Notes under the pieces: generated by a model | The model's database searches: none | Told to the model about the DNA's origin: nothing | What the model saw: only the letters and a program-made list of their open reading frames with translations | Part shown: positions 57,155-64,000 of the stretch, piece by piece | Numbering within the stretch: position 1 is the stretch's first letter | Layout of the letters: each line of letters begins with the position of its first letter | Program-made: the position numbers and the translations under genes | From: Poecilobothrus nobilitatus | Lineage: Eukaryota; Arthropoda; Insecta; Diptera; Dolichopodidae | NCBI GenBank assembly: GCA_947095535.1 | Contig: OX352772.1 | Location: 148,288,068 to 148,352,067, forward strand | Length of the DNA stretch: 64,000 nucleotides | Direction of reading: 5' to 3'

Positions 57155-57290
57155 TTGAAACCCGCAATTTAATTTAATTGTACCTGAAAAATATACTGAT
57201 ATTTTTGAGAATTCTGATTTTGTAAAAGAAATAAAAGAAAAAGAACATTTTGTATATAAAGTTAAAAATTTATATAAGTAAAAATTTAAG
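57155..57290 (+). pseudogene. short coding-like stretch, unknown
   Basis: A frame with FNLIVPEKYTDIFENSDFVK and then EIKEKEHFVYKVKNLYK ends in a stop at about 57281. No family recognised. It may be the tail of a broken Maverick gene. Confidence 0.3.
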
Positions 57291-57544
57291 TATTGTAGAT
57301 ATATCTGAGTCTTTTGGTAAAATATATGCAAATTACCAATAAATAATGTAAATTGGTAGTAGTTATAAGTTTTTGTTATTATTAATAAATAAAAATAAAA
57401 TTTAAAAAGGTATAAATTTCTTTTATTCAGTTGCTTTATTTTTTCAGATTCAGGTTTATATGTACCAAAATTGATTTATTTAATTTTTTTTTTCGTAAAA
57501 ACACAGGTATTTCATAAAAGAGCGAAGAAAAATTACATCATACA
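57291..57544. other. AT-rich spacer, nothing recognised
   Basis: No coding or structural signal that I can support on either strand. Confidence 0.45.
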
Positions 57545-57765
57545 TTAAATTTTTGAACCGGAATAAAAATCTCTACCTTGTAACATTTTTTTCTGTACAG
57601 ATCTATATGTATTTCTTTTACTATTTGAAATTTTGACATAATTTGTACGCCATCTAAATAGATTTAAAAATCCAATTTTGCATTTCTTTATTTATGTACT
57701 CTGAAAACTTGAAGTTTGACTGGGTGCTACAGTATATAACGCAGTTCAATTTTATTGGCAAATCA
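57545..57765 (-). pseudogene. unknown Maverick gene remnant, minus strand
   Basis: Read leftward from 57765: LNCVIYCSTQSNFKFSEYIN, then EMQNWIFKSI. After a one-base frameshift near 57660 comes RTNYVKISNSKRNTY, RSVQKKMLQGRDFYSGSKI and a stop at 57545. The composition is that of real protein rather than AT noise. I do not recognise it, and its N-terminus is unclear. It overlaps the putative promoter of the plus-strand gene at 57801, so at most one of these readings is right there. Confidence 0.35.
57733..57739 (+). promoter_or_regulatory. possible TATA box
   Basis: TATATAA lies 68 bases before the ATG at 57801, with CAATTC/TCAATT start-like sequences about 30 bases downstream. The reading is weak, since the same bases can be read as minus-strand coding. 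Confidence 0.25.
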
Positions 57766-57800
57766 TTTTCAATTCAATTTTGGCAAGATATTTAACTAAA

Positions 57801-58042
57801 ATGGCAGCTGATTCAGCAACATTTCCATTTACTGAAGAAACTGCAATAGTCAGTATACTAAATGAGATTCAAGTTAACGAAATTACATCCACCGTAGAAG
57901 AAGGAATTAATGGAAACTGAAGAATTCATACCACCGTTTCAAGTCTTAGATGAAGATATAGTGGAGCAACAAATTTGGGAAATAAATAACTAAGAAGGAG
58001 ATCCTGACTATTTTGCAGAACTTTTTAGAAATAATATATAAG
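57801..58042 (+). pseudogene. small acidic protein, unknown
   Basis: The ATG at 57801 gives MAADSATFPFTEETAIVSIL and continues to about 57919, where a frameshift leads to METEEFIPPFQVLDEDIVEQ. A stop near 57990 and an acidic end (DPDYFAELFRNN) follow. Total about 80 residues, strongly acidic. No family recognised. Its position between the two gene blocks suggests a Maverick accessory gene. Confidence 0.4.
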
Positions 58043-58125
58043 AATATTTGTGTAAATGTATATGTATCTACTATATATAAGTAATTCATAATAAAAAACA
58101 AATTAAATAAAATTTAAAAATTTTT

Positions 58126-58667
58126 TCATTTGTTGTTGTTTTTGTTTAAAACATTAGAAATTTTATTTTCTAGTAGTACAGGTATTTCAAAAAACAATCT
58201 ATAATAATTGCATTGAACGCTACAACGTTGTGTTGGAATATATATTTCTTCGTGCAATTTCATAACATGTTTTTCTTGACACGTTTTTATATATTTAATA
58301 ACATATTCCCGTACATTTGATTCAACATTTTTATTGTGTATCATTACAGCTTGAAGAAAATCAATTAAGTTGTAAAATGTGTCAGCTTCCTCTTTGTTAA
58401 TGCTAAGACATCGGCCAATAACCATTCTTAACCCATATTGTAAACATAATTTTGTATTCTTTATTGATTGTTTCGAGTACCTTTTATAAAATTGCTGGTA
58501 AAACTGACACAAATCACGATATTTTAAAATAGTACAATACGATGAAAAATGCAAGTAGCTACAAGAGATTCTGTATCAAAACCAACAAGAACTTTTAATG
58601 ACTGATTTTTGTTGAGAAAATATGTATAACTCAACATCAAATTTGTGTTCGAACCTTGATTTTCCAT
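58126..58667 (-). pseudogene. Maverick conserved-looking gene of unknown function
   Basis: An ATG at 58667 gives MENQGSNTNLMLSYTYF... and a VGFDTES block. A one-base frameshift near 58550 shifts to the long frame 58126-58554. That frame has DLCQFYQQFYKRYSKQ, LQYGLRMVIGRCLSINKEEA, VREYVIKYIKTCQEK and CSVQCNYYRLFFEIPVLLEN. About 180 residues, helical. It lies 30 bases downstream of the protease gene. Regular Cys and Tyr spacing argues for a real product, but no family is recognised. Confidence 0.5.
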
Positions 58668-58696
58668 TACTACGTTTTAACTAAAGCTTTTTAATA

Positions 58697-59185
58697 TTAA
58701 TTGTATTGCTTAGGTACACAAGATTGTGAAAAATTTAAATTTCCAAATAAGTTGTAAAACATATTAATAATCAGATTGTCGTTTTCTATATGATTATCTT
58801 TGCTAAATTCATTCAAAAAAGTTTTCATGCTTAAACCAAAACATCTATACTAGCCATAAACGCAACAGTATTGTCCACATACATTCGAAAGGACACTCTG
58901 TATCTGCCAATTATTAAAAGCTATAATCTCATTTTTTAAATATTTCAAAATTTCCGGTTTATCTGCAACTCCACCATACGAATCAAAATATTCTGTGCAA
59001 CCATGCTTTGGAATATAAAGCGCAAACCAATGTGTTCCTGGATCTTTTATCTTGTCTGTATTTATAATTAAAAAGGTAGGTGTTTCTATTAGTTTTGAAA
59101 TTTTGTCTAAAGCAAAAACTCCCTTAAAATATTTGTTTGTAAATTTGTTACATTTTAAAACACTAGTTATTTCTAAAGTGTTCAT
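58697..59185 (-). pseudogene. adenain-like cysteine protease (virion maturation)
   Basis: About 162 codons, the usual size for Maverick proteases. The catalytic triad is visible: His in DPGTHWFALYI, Asp in TEYFDSYGG, and Cys in NVCGQYCCVYG, with the oxyanion Gln in the GQ pair. An in-frame TAG at 58850-58852 directly follows the Cys motif. The remaining 50 codons (CFGLSMKTFLNEFSK, then NMFYNLFGNL) stay in the same frame to a TAA at 58697. A single nonsense change therefore breaks the gene. By family, it cleaves capsid precursors after Gly-Gly-type sites. Confidence 0.88.
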
Positions 59186-59252
59186 AACTCAAACTGACTC
59201 AAATCATACACTCTACTTATTTCATTAACGTAGTTCATTAAAAACTCCTTTT

Positions 59253-59510
59253 TTATTTATTCATTTGTTGTAATAACATCAAATTTTTTAGCATCTGTCT
59301 TAATTCTTTGTTAATTTTATCATTATGTGCAGTTCCAAAAGAGTAATTTTCAAAATTTATAATTTCTTTTGTTGGGAATTTGGAAGTAAACTCTTTTACA
59401 AATTTTTTACAAGGTTCTTTAATTCCAACTAAACAAATATCTTTTACAAATAAAGTATTTTTATCGTCACAACAAAACTTTACGTCCGCAAGTGCACCGG
59501 ACGATGACAT
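59253..59510 (-). CDS. Maverick small protein, 85 residues, unknown
   Basis: Intact frame starting MSSSGALADVKFCCDDKN, with VKDICLVGIKEPCKKFVKEF and a C-terminal helix rich in Lys, Leu and Met. It lies between protease and capsid genes in the same orientation, with short spacers of about 40-70 bases. I do not recognise it. Four Cys might be structural. Confidence 0.5.
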   Translation of the reverse strand: MSSSGALADVKFCCDDKNTLFVKDICLVGIKEPCKKFVKEFTSKFPTKEIINFENYSFGTAHNDKINKELRQMLKNLMLLQQMNK

Positions 59511-59547
59511 CTTGTTGAATATTCAAATACATGTTTCAATATTCTAT

Positions 59548-60725
59548 TTATAGATTTGTGAATATATTTCGATTTTTATCAATTTGTATGCTTGCATAAA
59601 ATTCTCCATAAACAATAGCAGTTAGTGTAGATGTAAGTGGTTTTGATAGCCTTGCCTCAATTCTAACTGAACCCTGGTTTAGTAAACCTTGACATACTTC
59701 ATTTCCAGATGTATCTGGAGTTAAATCAAAAGCAAGTATAAAAAATCCATTACTAAACATAGACTTTGTTATCTGATGACCTTTATCATTGTGGTAAATT
59801 CTAGTTCCTGAAAAAAGTGTACTGTAGGAATTATTTTCATCTGAAAAACTGGTTTCAATTGCTGAATTAGGTATTTGAACACCATTTACGTTTAAAACAA
59901 ATTGTGACTTATCAAAATGTTTAAAATTGTATGGGTTTTTGGATCTTTTTCCAGAGTAACCCACATTTTCTGTCATACAAAAAATTATTGTGTTTGGCAA
60001 CTGCCCAATAAAAATATTATCAAGTGATATTGACGAGCTGTTCATTGGAATTGTAAAACTTTTTACTTCAACGCGTTTATAATTATATTTAGCATTGGAT
60101 TTTAGCATTTTTCTAGTGTTAAAACTATACGAATGTCAACATTATTTATAAGTAGAGTAGGTTGATTAAACATATCTACATGTAGTTTACCCATAAGTTC
60201 CACTACATTGCTATTATGATACAATTTTTGGCGCTCTTTTGAACTATTATTATCAGATTTAGCTATATTTGCTTTATCTAAAATCCATCCTGCACATTCT
60301 AAATGAGTTGCAGCAGCATCTGTACCATAATTTAATAAAGATTCAATATAAGCTCTATAGTGATAATTTCCGTCAGATGGCGTTATATTTTTGCCATTTA
60401 ATTGAACATTACATTGTTTTATTAAAGAATGTAAAATGTTATTTACTACACTTGGTTAACTACACTTATTATTCTTCCTTCAGCATTTTTATCATTATTC
60501 CATTGCGTTCCATTTTTCTTTAAGATCTGTACTTTTAATCTCAAATATGTAGAAGACAAATCTGTATATGTATCGCCATGACCCAGTGAAACAAATTCAA
60601 TAGTTAAAGGATTGTCTAAAGAAGCAATAGCATTGTAGGAAACTTCTTCATCTAGATCGTAAAATGCTAGACTGAATGGGTTGGGTTTTAAAAATATCCA
60701 ACTCAGATTTCATACACTCAATCAT
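59548..60725 (-). pseudogene. Maverick major capsid protein (double jelly roll)
   Basis: An ATG at 60725 starts MIECMKSELDIFKTQPIQ. A frameshift near 60645 leads to SLGHGDTYTDLSSTYLRLKV, the conserved opening of the first jelly roll. After a stop near 60457 come YIESLLNYGTDAAATHLECA and LMGKLHVDMFNQPTLLIN. A shift near 60112 gives the intact 186-residue frame 59548-60108, with RVEVKSFTIPMNSSSISLDN, GTRIYHNDKGHQ and IQIDKNRNIFTNL at the end. Length of about 390 residues is near the family norm. This is the hexon-like shell protein of Polinton-type virions. Confidence 0.85.
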
Positions 60726-60727
60726 AA

Positions 60728-61165
60728 TTAATCAATAATATCTTTATGTTTCGTTTTGTTATTATTTTTGCGTCGTTTTGACTTAAAATAGTTTAAATTT
60801 TTAATGAATGATGTTGTTATAGCTTTTCCTTCTCTTTTACCAGAACCATACATTTCATTCAGTTTTCGTACGGCACCACGTCGTACATTTTTAACAACGT
60901 CTTTACTACGATCTTGCATAACTTCTTTTACATTTGCACCAGATGCAATATCAGATAAAGCATTAATACCAGAGTTAATAACCTCTTTTTCCAAAATATC
61001 AGCGCCTGAAGTAAATAATAGTTTCAAATATCTAAAAAGTCCCCCAAAAAAGCTTTCCAATTCACGGCCTCTTTGAAAAGGTACGGTTGAATGTAATAAA
61101 GGGCCGATATCATCAAGTCCTCTACCAGATTGAATTAAATAATACTTATAGTCTACTCTCTCCAC
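60728..61165 (-). CDS. Maverick small virion-module protein with GG motif
   Basis: Intact 145-residue frame. Near the N-terminus is IQSGRGLDDIGPLL, then VPFQRGRELESFFGGLFRYL, an amphipathic stretch with adjacent glycines. A Val/Lys/Arg-rich helix and a strongly basic C-terminus (SKRRKNNNKTKHKD) follow. It sits two bases upstream of the capsid ATG. Position, basic nature, amphipathic segment and possible Gly-Gly protease sites recall adenovirus core or membrane-lytic precursors such as pVI/pX. That is analogy only, with no homology shown. Confidence 0.6.
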   Translation of the reverse strand: MERVDYKYYLIQSGRGLDDIGPLLHSTVPFQRGRELESFFGGLFRYLKLLFTSGADILEKEVINSGINALSDIASGANVKEVMQDRSKDVVKNVRRGAVRKLNEMYGSGKREGKAITTSFIKNLNYFKSKRRKNNNKTKHKDIID

Positions 61166-61211
61166 AATGAATAAAATAAAATAATATATAGTTTTGTAAA
61201 ATCGCTTTTAT

Positions 61212-62129
61212 TTATACTGTTTTAAAATGTAATACAATTTTTGTTGGAATTGAACTATTGGAAAAGTTTATTTTGTATTCATATTTATCACATAAAAGTA
61301 ATGAAATGTTATTAAATGATTTCTCCACATTGCAATATTGAATATTACTGAACTCTTTTACAGTATCAGTGAAAGAATTTTGTATGTTAACAGATCTTAA
61401 ACATCTTATATCTTTATCACCTATTTTTTGCGGTTCAATTATATCTGTGTATATAAAAAACATATCTGGTTTAATAATTGGAATTAATTGTACACTATCT
61501 ATAAAAGTTTTGAAAGTTTCTATTACACGTGGTTTATATTTTTTAAATTCTGTAACTTTCGAAGATACTTGATTGAAACATATTGTCAAAAGTCCTTCCA
61601 GGGTTTAAGCGTAATTTGCTCTTATTTTTATATCTATTTTAGGTCTAGTAACACATATTGTAGTGTAACTTATATTTTTAGGCATCTCCTCAGCTTTTGC
61701 TAGTTGTATATAATTAACATCATCGTTTATAAAATTAAAAATTCCCCAAATCAACTGTCGTTCAACTTCTTTTCTTGTAAACCTATTAAGTGGGCGTATA
61801 TTTTGAATTAGTGTTGGTAGTAGAAAAACTTTCCAGTCGCATATCATTTGTTTTTCTATGTATGGAACATATGATGTTCCAACTCCTGTCATATCTTTCT
61901 GCATACCTTTAATAAATATTTGAGTACTTTTTTCCCATTCTTCACCATAGACATTTGGAACGAAATCATTAAAATAGATTTCTGAAATACCGACCTTCCA
62001 CCTTGAATCACACATGTATTTATTCATTTTATTTGTAAAAGATGATAATGAATTTTCTGGATAATAGTTCATAGATGAATCACTAAGTAAAGTGACATAA
62101 AATTCATCATTTACTTGTATGTTGTCCAT
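61212..62129 (-). pseudogene. Maverick minor capsid (penton-like) protein
   Basis: 305 codons in one frame, interrupted only by a TAA at 61605-61607. The opening, EFYVTLLSDSSMNYYPENSL, followed by WKVGISEIYF, is that of the Polinton penton-like proteins. IFNFINDD and KIDIKIRANYA precede the stop. After it come YKPRVIETFKTFIDS, MFFIYTDIIEPQKIGD, LRSVNIQ and a final strand IVLHFKTV. The product would occupy virion vertices. One nonsense mutation separates it from an open gene. Confidence 0.85.
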
Positions 62130-62149
62130 GAGCTTGCGGATTTATTCTT

Positions 62150-62784
62150 ACGAATTGGAAAATTAAGTTCTGTTTGAGTATTAGCTGCTATAGCTGACCT
62201 TAAAACATGTCTTGATGAATTATTCAACTATTTAGTATTTATAGTTTTTTCTTTTTTCGTTGGTGGGCTTGGGCTATCTAAAGGAACAGTTATAATGTCT
62301 CCTGTATCAGTTTCAAAAATTTGTACATTTTGATTTCTAATTCATTTTCTTTTTCTAAGACGCTCCACAACTGAAGCGGCTGACAATGCTTTTGTTAAAA
62401 TATTTTCTTGAATTTCATCATCAAATACTTCGCCTTTTCATATACTTCTTCTTTTTCATATACTTCTTTTTCAGGTACAACTTGTGTTCCTACATTTTTA
62501 TATTCAGGAAAATGCGACTGAGATTCCGCATCTATATAAATTGGTTTTGCACGAGTTTAAGTATCTTTTGTTTCCGTAATTTTTACTCTTTCCTCTTTAT
62601 TTCTAGGAAGTTCTCGTTTTTTGTTTCTTATTTTAAATAGATTTTGTCGGTATAAATACAATTTTTGAGTGTCCGTAAGATGTTTATTTATCAATATTTT
62701 TTTCATAATTTTATCCAACTCATTGAGTTCAGCGTCTGCATTTTGCTTCATTTTCTCATAAATCTCGGGTTTTAGAATTATCAT
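62150..62784 (-). pseudogene. Maverick charged protein upstream of penton, unknown
   Basis: The intact start frame 62557-62784 reads MIILKPEIYEKMKQNADAEL, then LDKIMKKILINKHLTDTQK and LYLYRQNLFKIRNKKREL. A frame break at 62555 leads to ARAKPIYIDAESQSHF and an EKEVYEKEEVYEKAK repeat (duplicated TATACTTCTTCTTTT-like bases near 62440-62475). A Lys-rich end follows with several stops. The N-terminal block occurs beside the ATPase in arthropod Mavericks as I recall them. The function is unknown to me. Confidence 0.5.
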
Positions 62785-62804
62785 TCAGTTAAATGTTGTA
62801 TTAT

Positions 62805-62940
62805 TCATTTTATAAAATTTCCGATTATTATATTACCGATTAGTATATTTTCTTTTTTATATTTTATTAAATTATGAATAAAAGTGGTTTTACCACAGCA
62901 TGATGGCCTCGCAATCATCATAGTAAATGGGTGTAACAAC
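62805..62940 (-). pseudogene. Maverick packaging ATPase, N-terminal stub
   Basis: The minus-strand frame has HPFTMMIARPSCCGKTTFIH, a Walker A (GPxxxGKT) whose first Gly is Arg. About 25 further residues and a TGA at 62805 follow. Walker B and the rest of the FtsK/HerA-type domain are absent, and the next gene starts at once (62784). The ATPase has therefore lost most of its length by deletion. By family, it pumps DNA into the capsid. Confidence 0.7.
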
Positions 62941-63062
62941 ATATTTGTATTAGTTAAAAACTAACATTGGTAACCTATATTTATAGGAAAAGCTCTTTTT
63001 CCGAAATGAATATAAATGTAAATTTAGTAATTCTAATGAACATTATTTTGTAAACCATCAAC

Positions 63063-63570
63063 ATGGATAATCAAATTTTCGTAGTTGATCTACAATTTTT
63101 AAAAGGAAATGAAAAGCAATATTTCCTAAAAGAACTGGCTATACTAAAAAAAGGAAGTTTAATTCCTACTGTATATCACTTCAAGCCACCATACCCTGCA
63201 GAAGAACTTAGTCCAGAGGCAAATTATAATAACCAGTATTGCGAAAATAAATGGACTTAAATGGAATAACGGTTTAATTGAATATTTGGACATAAAACTT
63301 ATATTAAAATACTATTTAGAATCAGCTGAAAAAATTTATGTTAAAGGAGAGTAAAAAAACATTTTCTTGAAAAGTACATTGACAGTGTTAAAATAGAAGA
63401 TCTAAGCAGAGACTTACCGTCATTATCAAAGATTGAAAATTTTAAATCAACATGTCCTATACACTGTACAAACACCACTTTTAGATGAGCTGTAAAAAAT
63501 TGTTTTAATGTCTATATGCATCTCTTAAAAGAAAAAATATTAAATTGAGATTTTTCAAATTTATATACAG
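63063..63570 (+). pseudogene. Maverick-associated gene, plus strand, unknown
   Basis: Starts MDNQIFVVDLQFLKGNEKQY, then FLKELAILKKGSLIP and HFKPPYPAEELSPEANY. After a frameshift near 63257 comes WNNGLIEYLDIKLILKYYLE, then AEKIYVKGE, a stop, and further DLPSLSKIENFKSTCPIHC with paired Cys. Acidic residues at the N-terminus (VVDLQ) and the IYVKG block resemble a gene found beside Maverick polymerases in arthropods. I cannot name its function. A nuclease-like fold is a guess. It points away from the virion genes. Confidence 0.5.
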
Positions 63571-64000
63571 ACAGACGTATATAATCAAAGACGTATAGAA
63601 AAATTGGATTTCACTATTTCTGCAATCTTAACATGATCATCGTAAAAAATTTTTCAACTCAGATTTCTATAAAATTGTAAAATATTTCTAGTTAAATAAA
63701 AATTTTTTGAACATGTAAATAAATCTGTTTTATTTTTATATTCTTGTTTTCAAAATAGGTACCAAATGCAATTAACCTGATGACTTGGATTTTTTTTCTC
63801 TTTTTATTCTTTGCAGATTATGCAACATACAATGAACCTGAGCAACATGTTGGTCGTTAAGTATTTCCATAACTTTAACTTTTTTAACATTCTTACAAAC
63901 AAAAAATATCTTATATGATATAGTGACAATAATGATTAATTCTCTTATTTTAGACAGAAAAACAGGTTTGTACTTTTTCTTTATGAATTTTAAAGATGCG
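63571..64000. other. AT-rich flank, no gene assigned
   Basis: No Maverick terminal inverted repeat is recognised. A splice-acceptor-like TTTATTCTTTGCAG at 63806-63819 precedes a short open stretch, too short to support an exon. Confidence 0.4.

Larger units (their letters stand above)
50702..63570. mobile_element. Maverick/Polinton DNA transposon (decayed)
   Basis: One region carries polymerase B, retroviral-like integrase, adenain-like protease, double-jelly-roll capsid protein, penton-like protein and an FtsK/HerA-type ATPase start. This combination is unique to Mavericks/Polintons and their virus relatives. Polymerase and integrase point right, the virion genes point left, and an orphan gene at 63063 points right. 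The left end abuts repeat S and the terminal inverted repeats are not recognised, so the ends are lost or outside my detection. It is disabled by mutations in nearly every gene. Confidence 0.92.

Noticed and set aside
63806..64000. Possible host exons with TTTGCAG and TTTTAG acceptors
   Set aside because: Open stretches are under 50 bases, lack clear donors and have no recognisable protein.

Overview
This window is eukaryotic, AT-rich and almost entirely repetitive. It has no intact host gene, no rRNA and no complete tRNA gene. The element mix suggests an insect, most likely a higher fly (inference): an errantivirus-type Ty3/gypsy element with a tRNA-Ser primer site as in the Drosophila 17.6/297 group, other Ty3/gypsy elements, several non-LTR retrotransposons, THAP/P-element-like remnants, a Tc1/mariner-superfamily transposase, GTCCGTCC-bearing dispersed repeats and TACATATG-type simple sequence. 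No species is claimed.

Layout. 1-1600: antisense LINE remnant. 1795-2076: degenerate THAP domain. 2851-17688: three near-identical tandem copies of a 4,946-bp composite unit. Each copy holds an antisense LINE (ORF1 and endonuclease remnants), a 196-bp internal duplication, a 39-nt palindrome and the first 1.16 kb of a TIR-bearing repeat, here called R. The array ends inside R, and only copy 3 runs on to the R terminus at 18119. 18549-22457: a longer antisense LINE with an FP25-like ORF1, endonuclease and RT. 22776-30371: an errantivirus on the minus strand with two 483-bp LTRs, a TGCA target duplication, PBS and PPT, gag, pol and an env split by a 1.3-kb repeat (S). 30376-32030: another R copy and a degenerate tandem array. 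32031-35463: mostly AT-rich sequence with one strong hairpin and a P-element-like transposase fragment.

35464-47960 is a nested stack. An old gypsy element (A) is interrupted between gag and protease by a second gypsy element (B). B itself carries a tRNA-derived SINE fragment. A is interrupted again between protease and RT by an RTE-type LINE. 48337-50690 holds inverted copies of R and S.

50702-63570 is the most striking region: a decayed Maverick/Polinton. On the plus strand it has protein-primed-type DNA polymerase B and a retroviral-like integrase with a C-terminal chromodomain. On the minus strand it has a virion module: adenain-like protease, a small unknown gene, double-jelly-roll major capsid protein, a small GG-motif protein, penton-like minor capsid protein, a charged unknown protein and a truncated packaging ATPase. 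A plus-strand orphan gene follows at the right. A mariner element and a 167-bp tandem array sit between integrase and the virion genes. Every catalytic gene of the element carries lesions, but several virion genes are broken by only one or two mutations, so inactivation looks fairly recent.
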